Part shown: positions 17,230 through 24,535 of the stretch, in pieces
Layout of the letters: every line of letters begins with the position of its first letter
How positions within the stretch are numbered: the stretch's first letter is position 1
Source of the DNA: Desertibaculum subflavum
Lineage (GTDB): Bacteria > Pseudomonadota > Alphaproteobacteria > Ferrovibrionales > Ferrovibrionaceae
Reading direction: 5' to 3'
NCBI GenBank assembly: GCA_003576705.1
Contig: QOZS01000028.1
Location: forward strand, 1 to 64,000
DNA: 64,000 bases
Notes under the pieces: model-generated
Seen by the model: the letters and a program-made list of their open reading frames with translations, nothing else
The model's database searches: none
What the model was told of the DNA's origin: nothing
Made by a program: the position numbers and the translations under genes

Positions 17230-17640
17230 CTAAGCCAGCACCGCCTCCGCCTCGATCTCGACGCAGGCATTGGGGTCGATCAGCTTGGAGATCTCGACCA
17301 GGGTCATGGCCGGGAAGTGCCGGCCGAGCGTGGCGCCCCAGGCTTCGCCGATCGCCGGGCCGGCGGCCTTGAAGGCCTCGATATCGGTGACGAAGGCACG
17401 CAACAGGACGATGTTGGGCACGTCGCCGCCGGCCGCCTTCACCACCGTCACCACCTTGCCGAGCGCGATGCGCCATTGCTCGCCGACGCTGGCGCCCGGC
17501 TTCACATTGCCGCCCGGCTCGGCTCCGATCTGGCCGGCGACGCGGATCGTGGCCGTGCCCTTCGACACCACGGCATGCGAGAAGCCGCGCGGCCGGGCCC
17601 AGCCCTCCGGCAGAATGGCCTTGTAGCCGATATCGCTCAT
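17230..17640 (-). CDS. RidA/YjgF family protein
   Basis: A 136-residue protein of the RidA/YER057c/UK114 family, trimeric enamine/imine deaminases or relatives. FSHAVVSKGTATIRVAGQIGAEP, GKVVTVVKAAGG, LLRAFVTDIEAF and the C-terminal MTLVEISKLIDPNACVEIEAEA follow the family pattern. The usual catalytic Arg of RidA, in a V.R.F.V context, appears as LLRAFVTD. ATG at 17640 with GGGAGGAAAC upstream. It is divergent from the GFA gene. The substrate cannot be assigned; many paralogues are not true RidA. Confidence 0.85.
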   Translation of the reverse strand: MSDIGYKAILPEGWARPRGFSHAVVSKGTATIRVAGQIGAEPGGNVKPGASVGEQWRIALGKVVTVVKAAGGDVPNIVLLRAFVTDIEAFKAAGPAIGEAWGATLGRHFPAMTLVEISKLIDPNACVEIEAEAVLA

Positions 17641-17715
17641 GTCGGTTTCCTCCCGGTAGATGTTGCCCTCACCATGCCGCTAGCATCGCCGCCTCGCAAT
17701 CCGGGAGGTCCGCGC

Positions 17716-18126
17716 ATGGCCGAACGTGTTCTCGAAGGCGGCTGCCAATGCGGCGCGGTGCGCTACCGCATCGCCGGCGAGCCGATTCTGTCCGCCATCT
17801 GTCACTGCTCGATGTGCCGCCGTGCCCATGCGGCACCGGCGGTAGGCTGGGTGATGTTCCAGGAAGGCCAGGTGACCTTCACCAAGGCGGAGCCGGCGCG
17901 CTATGCCTCCTCCGTGGAGGCGCAACGTGGCTTCTGTCCCACGTGCGGCACGCAGATCAGCTTCACCGCCAGCTTCATCCCCGGCCTGATCGATATCACC
18001 ACCGGCAGCCTCGACACACCGGAAGCGGTGCCGCCGACATTGCACTACTGGGACACGCGCCGGCTGCCCTGGATGCGGATCGGTGACGACCTGCCGCGCT
18101 ATCCGGAGTTTCCGCCGCAGGAATGA
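17716..18126 (+). CDS. GFA (glutathione-dependent formaldehyde-activating)/CENP-V domain protein
   Basis: A 136-residue zinc-binding protein with the GFA fold. Cysteine pairs CQC near residue 9, CHC plus a nearby Cys (ICHCSMCRRAHAA), and CPTC near 78 are the metal ligands of the family. The ATG at 17716 follows GGGAGG. Biochemical roles range from glutathione-related chemistry to carbon-sulfur lyase activity, and the genes nearby do not narrow it. It converges with the YqaA-like gene with one base between the stop codons. Confidence 0.86.
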   Translation: MAERVLEGGCQCGAVRYRIAGEPILSAICHCSMCRRAHAAPAVGWVMFQEGQVTFTKAEPARYASSVEAQRGFCPTCGTQISFTASFIPGLIDITTGSLDTPEAVPPTLHYWDTRRLPWMRIGDDLPRYPEFPPQE

Positions 18127-18127
18127 G

Positions 18128-18565
18128 TCACAGCCACTGCTGCGCGATCGCCGCCACGACGATATAGCGGCCGGTCTTGGCGGTTGCGACCAGCAGGACG
18201 AACACGACGAAGCGTTCGCGCATCACGCCGGCGGCGACGGTCAGCGGATCGCCGATGAAGGGCGCCCAGGCGAGCAGCAGCGACCAGCGGCCGAAGCGGC
18301 GGTACCAGCCTTGCGCGCGGGCGAGGGCGGGTTCGCCGACCGGGAACCAGCGCCGGTGCCGGAAGTGCTCGACAGCGCGGCCGAGCCCCCAGTTCACGAC
18401 AGCGCCGAGCGTGTTGCCGATGCTCGCGACCGCGAGCAGCGCCGCGGCCGGATAGCGGTCACCGAGCAGCAATGCGGCCAGAGCCGCCTCCGATTGCAGG
18501 GGCAGCAGCGTCGCCGCGAGGAAGGCCGCCAGGAAGAGGCCGCCATAAGCGGCGAAATCCGCCAT
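18128..18565 (-). CDS. YqaA/DedA-like small membrane protein
   Basis: A 145-residue polytopic membrane protein of the YqaA (SNARE-associated/VTT-like) family. Features are the N-terminal LFLAAFLAATLLPLQSEAAL reentrant region, SIGNTLGAVVNWGLGR, WAPFIGDPLTVAAGVMRERF and a C-terminal helix. DedA relatives take part in lipid flipping and membrane homeostasis; YqaA itself is poorly characterised. ATG at 18565. It is followed on the same strand direction by the unknown membrane-anchored gene upstream at 18600-19022, 34 bp away. Confidence 0.82.
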   Translation of the reverse strand: MADFAAYGGLFLAAFLAATLLPLQSEAALAALLLGDRYPAAALLAVASIGNTLGAVVNWGLGRAVEHFRHRRWFPVGEPALARAQGWYRRFGRWSLLLAWAPFIGDPLTVAAGVMRERFVVFVLLVATAKTGRYIVVAAIAQQWL

Positions 18566-18599
18566 TCGCCGCCGGCAAACGCTGCCGAAGTGACGCGCG

Positions 18600-19022
18600 T
18601 TACGTTGTCGGCGGGACCACCCGCAGCGCGGCCTTGTAAGGCTCGATGCGGATCGCCTCGGACTTCATGATGGCGACCCGGCGCAGCGCGGCGAGCTCGA
18701 GCTGGCCGTCCGCCGCCTTGCGGGTCGCGAACTGCCACACGGTGATCTGGCCGTGATCGGCAAGCCGCTGGGCCAGAACATCCAGCACCGCGCCGCGGCC
18801 GAGGGCGGTCGCCTCGTCGGTGCTGAGCCCGATGACGATGTCGTCCTTGGCGGAGATGACCTTGAACAGGTGATAGTCGGCGCCGGCCTGGGCGAGGACC
18901 AGCGGCCGCTCTTCGGCCAGCGCGCGCTTGGCCAGCACGGTCGCGCCGCCGACCAGGATGGTAACCGCCAGCACGGCCAGCGCCATTGCGCCGCCGAACC
19001 ATACGCTCCGCTTGCCGCTCAT
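18600..19022 (-). CDS. Hypothetical membrane-anchored protein
   Basis: A 140-residue protein I do not recognise. An N-terminal hydrophobic segment (residues ~10-33) is followed by a soluble, presumably periplasmic, domain of about 100 residues with alternating hydrophobic pattern and no cysteines. The ATG at 19022 follows AAGGGGGAAG. It lies 34 bp upstream of the YqaA-like gene on the same strand, so the two may be co-expressed. Confidence 0.65.
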   Translation of the reverse strand: MSGKRSVWFGGAMALAVLAVTILVGGATVLAKRALAEERPLVLAQAGADYHLFKVISAKDDIVIGLSTDEATALGRGAVLDVLAQRLADHGQITVWQFATRKAADGQLELAALRRVAIMKSEAIRIEPYKAALRVVPPTT

Positions 19023-19146
19023 CGCTCTTCCCCCTTGCGCCGCCCCCATGGGCTTGCGCCTTCGCGCGATGATTTACGGCCGGCGCCGCGCCCCGGCTGT
19101 GATCTACGTCATAAAGCGGCCACGGATTCTTGCGCCGCCTTCGCCA

Positions 19147-19749
19147 TCAGGCCTTGGCGAAGACCGGCAGACCCTCGGCCTTGTCCTGAAGCGCCGCGTC
19201 ACCGTCCTTCGGCAGCTCGGTCACGTAGTTCAGCGCGCCGTCGATATCGCCTTCCCATACTTCGCGCGGCAGGTCGTAGACCAGCTCGACGCCGTAGCCG
19301 TCGGGCGACTGGATGTACAGGCTGTGCGTCATGCCGTGATCAACGCGGCGGCCGAACTCGACGCCCTTCTTCTGCAGATAGGCGAGCTGGGCCAGCCAGG
19401 CCTCGCGGTTCGGGAAGGTGATGGCGATGTGGTTCACCGCGGTCGGGTTGCCGAACATGGAGAACTCCTTCGGCGGCACCACCACCGGCAGGCTCTTGTT
19501 CTCCACCAGCGCCACGTCGTGGTGCTTCAGGTTGCCGTTGTGCAGGCCGCTGTAGAACCGCATGCGCGGCGGGTTGGGGCGGCGCTCGGTCGCCTTCAGC
19601 TCGCCGACCTGGCGGAAGCCCAGCACCTCGGTCCAGAAGGCGTGCGACACGTCCATGTCGCGCACATGCAGGACGATATGGTTGACGCCGACGGGGGTGA
19701 CCGGGCTCTCCGGCGCCTCGGGCTGGCGCGCCTCGCTCATGTCGTTCAT
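19147..19749 (-). CDS. VOC-superfamily extradiol dioxygenase-like protein
   Basis: A 200-residue vicinal-oxygen-chelate protein. The metal ligand pattern is intact: His24 (VNHIVLHV), His107 (VNHIAITF) and Glu155 (GYGVELVYD). This matches single-module extradiol ring-cleavage dioxygenases and glyoxalase relatives that use Fe(II) or Mn(II). It is last in the leftward aromatic operon but 104 bp separate it from the previous gene, so it may also have its own promoter. Two ring-cleavage-type proteins, this one and the gentisate-type cupin, in one cluster suggest that one may act on a later intermediate. Substrate unknown. Confidence 0.82.
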   Translation of the reverse strand: MNDMSEARQPEAPESPVTPVGVNHIVLHVRDMDVSHAFWTEVLGFRQVGELKATERRPNPPRMRFYSGLHNGNLKHHDVALVENKSLPVVVPPKEFSMFGNPTAVNHIAITFPNREAWLAQLAYLQKKGVEFGRRVDHGMTHSLYIQSPDGYGVELVYDLPREVWEGDIDGALNYVTELPKDGDAALQDKAEGLPVFAKA

Positions 19750-19853
19750 GACGTTCCAACTCCCGTATTGGGTTGCCTGGGCTTATTGATTGCTTTCAAC
19801 AACAATATAGCACGGCCCGGGGCCGCTGGCACCCCGGCTCGGAAACTGGGGGC

Positions 19854-20462
19854 TCAGAACACCCCGAAGGTGGCGCCGACGATGCCGAGCGGCCAGCGGC
19901 CGGCCTCGTAGAGGCGGAACTTGACCGCGAAGGGGTGGTCGTCGCCGGCCCCGGCGGCCAGCACCAGGGCGGCCTGGTAGCAGGCCTGGGTGGCGGCCCC
20001 GGCCGCGGCGCGGATCAGGGCCTCGTCGGCGATGCCGGCGCGGGCGGCGGCGACGGCGGCCTGGCCGTGCACCACATCGGAGGCGCGCGCGGTGACGGCG
20101 GTGAGTGCGGCCAGGATATCTTCCTCCGGCGCCTCGGCCGCGGCCTCGGCGATCAGGTTGGCGCGCAGCGCCTCCTCGGCCTCCCACCACTCGCTGTTCC
20201 AGTCGGGATTGCGGATCGCCGCCTCGGCATCCTCCCAGCTCTCGACCGGCACCACGGCGGCATGCGGGAAGCCGAGCTCGGCGCAATAGGCCTCGGCATC
20301 GGCGATCTCGCTCGGGCTCAGCGGATCGCCGAGCGAGGCGAACCACGAGACGCGGCGGACATAGGCGGCGAAGCGCAGGACCAGCTGCAGGCGCGGATGC
20401 TCGGCGGCTTCCTCCTCGCCGAATTCGTCGTCGTCGAAATCGTCGTTGGCGGGCGGGCCCAT
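19854..20462 (-). CDS. Uncharacterised protein of the aromatic-catabolism operon
   Basis: A 202-residue protein I do not recognise. The first ~20 residues are very acidic (DDFDDDEFGEEE). The body is predicted helical with many Ala and Glu residues and a Trp-rich patch (NPDWNSEWWEAEEALR); there is no signal peptide, membrane span or metal-motif cluster. It lies 18 bp downstream of the gentisate-dioxygenase-like gene in the same operon, so a role as accessory or assembly factor for the diiron oxygenase or a ring-cleavage enzyme is plausible, but this is context only. Confidence 0.7.
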   Translation of the reverse strand: MGPPANDDFDDDEFGEEEAAEHPRLQLVLRFAAYVRRVSWFASLGDPLSPSEIADAEAYCAELGFPHAAVVPVESWEDAEAAIRNPDWNSEWWEAEEALRANLIAEAAAEAPEEDILAALTAVTARASDVVHGQAAVAAARAGIADEALIRAAAGAATQACYQAALVLAAGAGDDHPFAVKFRLYEAGRWPLGIVGATFGVF

Positions 20463-20480
20463 GTCGGCTTTCTCGGTAAT

Positions 20481-21527
20481 CTACCGGTTGCCGCGGTCGT
20501 CGCGGAACAGGCCGAGCTTCTCCTGCACCGGGCGGTCGGAGAAGCTGAACAGCACGGCGTCCTCGTCCGCCTCGTGCGTGTGCCGCGCCCAGCTCGGCAC
20601 CACGAAGACGTCGCGCGGGCCCCAGTCCAGCACCGTCTCGCCGATCCGGGTACGGCCCCGGCCCTCGACGGCGGTGAAGATGGTGGCGTCGGTCGAGCGA
20701 TAGCCGGCGGTGGTGAAGCCCTTGGGCAAAAGCTGCATGAAGGTGCCCATGGTCGGCATCGCGTGGTCGCCGGTCGCCGGGCTGACGAAGCGCATCTTCA
20801 AGCCATGGCAGGGATCCCATTCCGCCGTCTTGCGCATCTGCTCCAGCGCCTCGCGCGATCGGGCGTAGGGATAGCTGAAGATCGGCGAGGTCGGGCGCGA
20901 GGGCTTCCAGTCCACGGGCAGCATGTTGGCGCCGTAGCGCGCCAGCGTGTCGCCGGCCGGCCGCGTGACGGGATGCGCGTCGTGGCCATAGCCCTCGATG
21001 AAGCTGGCGTCGAGCGACTGCACCAGCGGGATGTCGAGGCCGTCGAGCCAGACCATCGGCCCGTCGCCCTCGTGGCCGTGGTCGTGCCAGGTCCAGGACG
21101 GCGTGATGATGAAATCGCCCGGGCTCATATAGACGCGCTCGCCGTCGACCGCGGTGTAGCCCTTGGAGCCCTCGATGATGAAGCGCAGCGCGCTCTGCGC
21201 GTGGCGGTGCGCCGGCGCCACTTCGCCGGGCAGGATCAGCTGCAGCCCGGCATAGAGCGAGGTGGTGATGCGCGACTGGCCGGGCAGGCCCGGGTTCTCC
21301 AGGATCAGGACGCGGCGCTCGGCTTCCTTGGCGGTGATGACCTTGCCGGCCTCAAGCAGGAACGGCCGCACCTCGCCATAGCGCCACAGCGTGGCCTGGA
21401 CGGGGCTCCGCGGCTCCGGCGTGATCAGCGCGCGCAGCACCTCCCAGAGCGGGGTCAGGTGGGCCGGCGCCATGCGGCGGTACAGGTCTTCGCGTTCGGG
21501 CGTGCGGGCGGGTGCCTCGGCTTCCAT
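20481..21527 (-). CDS. Gentisate 1,2-dioxygenase-like bicupin
   Basis: A 348-residue bicupin. The N-terminal cupin has the Fe(II)-binding HRH (APAHRHAQSALRFIIEG) and the later His of WTWHDHGHEGDGP; the C-terminal cupin has FVVPSWARHTHEADED. Length and motifs fit gentisate 1,2-dioxygenase, which opens 2,5-dihydroxybenzoate to maleylpyruvate, or the close 1-hydroxy-2-naphthoate and salicylate dioxygenases. It follows the diiron oxygenase gene by 24 bp. The upstream oxygenase and reductase would supply a ring-hydroxylated substrate. No fumarylpyruvate hydrolase is next to it; a GST-family gene at 41524 is far away. Confidence 0.85.
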   Translation of the reverse strand: MEAEAPARTPEREDLYRRMAPAHLTPLWEVLRALITPEPRSPVQATLWRYGEVRPFLLEAGKVITAKEAERRVLILENPGLPGQSRITTSLYAGLQLILPGEVAPAHRHAQSALRFIIEGSKGYTAVDGERVYMSPGDFIITPSWTWHDHGHEGDGPMVWLDGLDIPLVQSLDASFIEGYGHDAHPVTRPAGDTLARYGANMLPVDWKPSRPTSPIFSYPYARSREALEQMRKTAEWDPCHGLKMRFVSPATGDHAMPTMGTFMQLLPKGFTTAGYRSTDATIFTAVEGRGRTRIGETVLDWGPRDVFVVPSWARHTHEADEDAVLFSFSDRPVQEKLGLFRDDRGNR

Positions 21528-21551
21528 CGCTTCCTCCGTCGGCGCTGCAGT

Positions 21552-22256
21552 CTACGCCGCCGCGGGCACCTCGGGCAGCCTGAGGCCGAGTCCCTCGGTG
21601 ACCTCGCGGGCGCGGACCAGGAAATCGGCCAGCATCTCCTCGTTGGAGCGCTTCTTGATGCCCCACTTGCGATAGACCTCGTTGTTCTTCGAGCCGGCGC
21701 GGCCGAAGAAGGCGGGCAGCATCGGGAAGTAGATATCGATCGCCGCCTGCACCCGCGCCTTGCCCTCCGGTGTCTTCACCAGCTCGCCGCAGAAATCCTT
21801 GCCGAACTGCGCGTGGAAGCGCTCCTCCGGCATGGTCATGCGGGCGAGGTTGCGCAAGGGGAGGAAGGTGCAGTGCGCGAGGTCCTCGACCTGCAGGATC
21901 TCGGCCAGATCGGCCAGCAGCTTGATCACGCAGAACTCCTCCCAGGTCTTCAGCGGGAACTCGAAGATCGAGAGCGGCCGCTTCTCCTTCGGCGTCATCT
22001 TGTCCGCCGGAACTCCCATCTCCTCGCCCAGCTCCTTGAAGCGGACGTGGTGGCCGTATTCCTCCATGGCGACGCGGCAGGTCAGCCACTTGGCATAGGG
22101 CGTCGGCGCCAGCTGGATCGCCGGCTCGTCGAACACCTGGGCGCCGTAGAGCTCGTTGACGGCGTGACTGATGACGAGCTTCTCGCAGGCGATGCGGAAC
22201 TCGTCGGGCTGGCTCTTCAGGTCGGCGCAGGTCTTGACGACAGGGGCGGCGGTCAT
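21552..22256 (-). CDS. PaaA/BoxB-like diiron monooxygenase
   Basis: A 234-residue four-helix-bundle diiron protein of the phenylacetyl-CoA epoxidase (PaaA) / benzoyl-CoA epoxidase (BoxB) superfamily. Ligand motifs are E66xxH69 (MEEYGHH) and E145xxH148 (PEERFH), with Glu35 and an acidic residue near 116-119 in between. It is shorter than PaaA (~310) and BoxB (~470), and PaaB, PaaC and PaaD partners are missing, so it probably forms a simpler oxygenase fed by the adjacent 2Fe-2S/FAD reductase. Such enzymes hydroxylate or epoxidise aromatic acids, often as CoA esters. ATG at 22256, 12 bp after the SDR gene. The substrate is not known. Confidence 0.82.
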   Translation of the reverse strand: MTAAPVVKTCADLKSQPDEFRIACEKLVISHAVNELYGAQVFDEPAIQLAPTPYAKWLTCRVAMEEYGHHVRFKELGEEMGVPADKMTPKEKRPLSIFEFPLKTWEEFCVIKLLADLAEILQVEDLAHCTFLPLRNLARMTMPEERFHAQFGKDFCGELVKTPEGKARVQAAIDIYFPMLPAFFGRAGSKNNEVYRKWGIKKRSNEEMLADFLVRAREVTEGLGLRLPEVPAAA

Positions 22257-22268
22257 GGTCGGGTCTCC

Positions 22269-23207
22269 TCAGACGAGCGGCTCGCTCGCGAAGGCTTCGA
22301 GGTCGGTGGTGAGCGGGAGGTACTGGGTGGCAAAGCTTTGGGCGGCCGCGGCGGCGAGCGCGTCCGGCGCCCAGTCGGCATCGCCGGCGAGGCGGGCGAT
22401 CGGGCGCGGCTGCGAGAACAGGAACACCTCGCGCCCGCGCACGCCGAACAGCTGGCCGGAGACCTGCGCCGCGGCGTCGGCACAGAGCCAGCGCACCACG
22501 TTGGCGACGTGTTGCGCGCCGACCTTCATCGCGCGCTCCTTGTAGGTCGCCTGCGCGTCGTTCTGCGGCTTGATCGTCTCGGTGACGCGCGTCGCGGCGA
22601 AGGGCGCGAGCGCGTTGCAGGTCACCTTGGAGCGCGCGAGGTCGAGCGCGACCACGCGGGTCAGCCCGACCAGCCCCGCCTTGGCCGAAGCATAGGCGGC
22701 CTGGCCGTAATTGCCGTAGAGCCCGGCGGTGGAGACGATGTTGACCACGCGGCCCCAGCCGCCCGGCGCGCCGCGCCCGGCCTTCTCCTGCTCGCGCAGG
22801 GCCGGCGCGGCGGCGGCGATGACGTGACGCGCGGCGGAGAGGTTGGTGCGGATCACCGCCTCCCAGTCGGCGGCCTCCGACTTGAAGATGAAGCCGTCGC
22901 GCAGGATCGCCGCGTTGTTGACCACGATGTCGATGGCGCCGAACCGCTTGATCGCCAGATCGACCGCGGCCTTGGCGGCGGAAGGGCTGGCGATGCTCTC
23001 GGTAAAGGCGACGGCGCGCTCACCCAGTTCCTTGGCGACGCTCTGAGCGACGCCGGGGGAGGCCTCGTCGCCGCCGATGCCGGTGCCGTTATCGGCGATC
23101 ACCACCGAGGCACCGTCGGCATGCAGCGCAGCCGCGATCGCCTTGCCGATGCCGCGGCCGGCGCCGGTGACCAGCGCCACGCGTCCGGAAAGCGGAGCGG
23201 CGCTCAT
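22269..23207 (-). CDS. SDR dehydrogenase, MFE-2/3-hydroxyacyl-CoA dehydrogenase-like
   Basis: A 312-residue short-chain dehydrogenase. NAD(P)-binding TGAGRGIG, NNAA, the Ser in NIVSTAG and the YASAK catalytic Tyr/Lys are all present. A ~50-residue C-terminal tail (QLFGVRGREVFLFSQ) resembles the one in the (3R)-hydroxyacyl-CoA dehydrogenase unit of peroxisomal multifunctional enzyme 2, which suggests a CoA-ester or bulky hydroxylated substrate. The ATG at 23207 overlaps the reductase stop as ATGA, indicating translational coupling. It sits between reductase and oxygenase in the aromatic operon and may oxidise the oxygenase product. Confidence 0.85.
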   Translation of the reverse strand: MSAAPLSGRVALVTGAGRGIGKAIAAALHADGASVVIADNGTGIGGDEASPGVAQSVAKELGERAVAFTESIASPSAAKAAVDLAIKRFGAIDIVVNNAAILRDGFIFKSEAADWEAVIRTNLSAARHVIAAAAPALREQEKAGRGAPGGWGRVVNIVSTAGLYGNYGQAAYASAKAGLVGLTRVVALDLARSKVTCNALAPFAATRVTETIKPQNDAQATYKERAMKVGAQHVANVVRWLCADAAAQVSGQLFGVRGREVFLFSQPRPIARLAGDADWAPDALAAAAAQSFATQYLPLTTDLEAFASEPLV

Positions 23208-24244
23208 GCCGCCCCCACCTTGGCCGGCTGGGCTCCGGGCCGGTCGGCCGCGGTGTAGAAGGCATCGGCGTGGCAATGCTCCTTCTTCAGGCCGAGCTTC
23301 TGCAGCGCCGCCATGCAGGTCTCCACCATGATCGGCGGGCCGGCGAGATAGGCCTTGGCGCCGTCCAGCGTCTTGAAGTCGGCGGCGACGGCATCGGCCA
23401 GGAAGCCGGTGCGCCGGCTGGTCGGCCCGCCCGGTTCCGACAGCACCGGCGTGAAGCTGAAATTCGGGTGCTTCGCGGCCAGCGCCTGGAAGCGGTCCTC
23501 GTAGTAGAGGTCGCGCTCGGCGCGGACGCCGAAATAGAGATGGATCGGCTGCTTCAGCCCACGCGCCAGCGCCCGCTCGACGATCGACTGGATCGGCGCC
23601 AGCCCGGAGCCGCCGGCCAGCGCCACGATCGGGCCGCGATGCTCTTCCCGCAGGAAGGAGACGCCGCGCGGTCCGAATACCCGCACCGTGTCGCCGACCT
23701 TGAGCCGGCTCAGCACATGCTGCGACACGCTGCCGCCGGCGACGGCGCGAATGTGGAACTCGGCGACCGCCTGGTCGGACTGGTTCGCCATGGAGAAATC
23801 GCGCTCCGGGCAGCCATCGAACTGCACCTGCGCGTATTGCCCGGCGGAGAAAGTGAACGGCCCGCCCTGGTCGATCTTCAGGCGCACCAGGCGGATGTCG
23901 TGGGTCAGCGGCTCCAGCGCTTCGACGGTGCAGGTGAGCCGGCGCTGCGGATGCGCGGCGATCTCGTCGCCTTCCAGCCAGGCGACCTCGACATCGCTCT
24001 GCGGCATGGCGCGGCAGGCCAGGATCTGGCCGGTCGCCTTCTCCTCGTCGGTCAGGGCGAACTCGGAATAGGGGGCCAATTCCACCTCGCCGGACAGCAG
24101 GACGGATTTACAGGCGCCGCAATTGCCGGATTGGCAGCCGCATGGATAGTCGAAGCCGGCCTGGAAGGCGGCGTCCAGGATGGTCTGGCCGTCCTCTACC
24201 GCGAACGGGGCATCCAGCTGACGGACAACAACCTGATGGGCCAC
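23204..24244 (-). CDS. Oxygenase reductase: 2Fe-2S ferredoxin / FAD / NAD(P)H (BenC/PaaE-like)
   Basis: A ~346-residue electron-transfer protein. The N-terminal plant-type 2Fe-2S domain has the cysteine cluster CGCQSGNCGAC near residues 35-45 plus the later LACRAMP Cys. Next come an FAD-binding domain (ERDFSMAN) and an NAD-binding domain (ALAGGSGLAPIQSI). Such subunits pass electrons from NAD(P)H to a diiron or Rieske oxygenase. The GTG at 24244 is chosen because GGGGAGG lies 6 bases upstream; a TTG one codon earlier is the alternative. It is first in the operon, and the palindrome at 24303-24323 lies just upstream. Confidence 0.88.
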   Translation of the reverse strand: MAHQVVVRQLDAPFAVEDGQTILDAAFQAGFDYPCGCQSGNCGACKSVLLSGEVELAPYSEFALTDEEKATGQILACRAMPQSDVEVAWLEGDEIAAHPQRRLTCTVEALEPLTHDIRLVRLKIDQGGPFTFSAGQYAQVQFDGCPERDFSMANQSDQAVAEFHIRAVAGGSVSQHVLSRLKVGDTVRVFGPRGVSFLREEHRGPIVALAGGSGLAPIQSIVERALARGLKQPIHLYFGVRAERDLYYEDRFQALAAKHPNFSFTPVLSEPGGPTSRRTGFLADAVAADFKTLDGAKAYLAGPPIMVETCMAALQKLGLKKEHCHADAFYTAADRPGAQPAKVGAA

Positions 24245-24302
24245 CAAATACCTCCCCTGGATGGCGCTTCAGAGAGTTAGTCGCGGACGCGGGGGGAGTC
24301 AA

Positions 24303-24323
24303 ATTGTTTGGGTACCAAACAAT
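24303..24323. promoter_or_regulatory. Perfect palindrome (9-bp arms) at the aromatic operon promoter, putative repressor operator
   Basis: Arms ATTGTTTGG (24303-24311) and CCAAACAAT (24315-24323) are exact inverted repeats around GTA. On the leftward strand the dyad runs directly into TTGACT (24304-24299), which could be a -35 box, with TAACTC 17 bases further on as a weak -10. The site is 59 bp upstream of the reductase start. The geometry suits a TetR- or MarR-type homodimer; no regulator gene is nearby. Confidence 0.65.
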
Positions 24324-24340
24324 ACGTGCCGCTCAGAATC

Positions 24341-24374
24341 AGAAAAAGCCCCTGGCCGGAGACCGGCCAGGGGC
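24341..24374 (-). terminator. Rho-independent terminator of the sRNA candidate
   Basis: A perfect 12-bp stem (GCCCCTGGCCGG at 24348-24359 paired with 24363-24374) with a 3-base loop is followed on the minus strand by TTTTTCT. The T-run is only on the minus strand, so it ends leftward transcription coming from 24375-24510, where no protein gene exists. Confidence 0.85.
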
Positions 24375-24501
24375 ACGTCAATACCTGACGATGGAGACGG
24401 AGGGCCCGGGTTAAGGGGGGAAGCACCCGGGCCCGGATGACCGATGCACGCACCAAGGGGGGAAGTGCGCCGCGACCGAAGCCACGGGATCGATCACCTG
24501 A
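24343..24501 (-). ncRNA. Candidate trans-acting small RNA with two C-rich anti-SD-like loops
   Basis: The inferred ~155-nt leftward RNA has three stem-loops. Hairpin 1 (24448-24470) has a 5-6 bp stem; hairpin 2 (24402-24434) has a perfect 10-bp stem; the third is the terminator. The loops of the first two both display CUUCCCCCCUU (complement at 24455-24465 and 24413-24423), which resembles the 16S anti-Shine-Dalgarno sequence. A sigma-32-like promoter lies directly upstream. This matches the plan of alphaproteobacterial CcsR/'cuckoo' (suhB-type) and alpha-r14 sRNAs, which present C-rich loops to ribosome-binding sites and are often stress-induced. Family membership is inferred; the loop differs from the published CCUCCUCCC. 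Confidence 0.72.
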
Positions 24502-24506
24502 GGAAC

Positions 24507-24535
24507 AGATGGGGATCGGGTTCGGTTCCGGCAAG
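24507..24535 (-). promoter_or_regulatory. Sigma-32 (RpoH)-like promoter of the sRNA candidate
   Basis: On the minus strand CTTGCC (24535-24530) and CCCCATCT (24514-24507) are separated by 15 bases. The second element matches the RpoH -10 consensus CCCCATNT exactly, and the first matches four of six positions of CTTGAA. Transcription would start near 24500. Confidence 0.6.

Noticed and set aside
19773..23258. A 1161-codon rightward open frame antisense to the aromatic operon
   Set aside because: It is the high-GC shadow of five well-supported genes on the other strand, has no family motif, and is full of low-complexity Arg/Gly/Ala.
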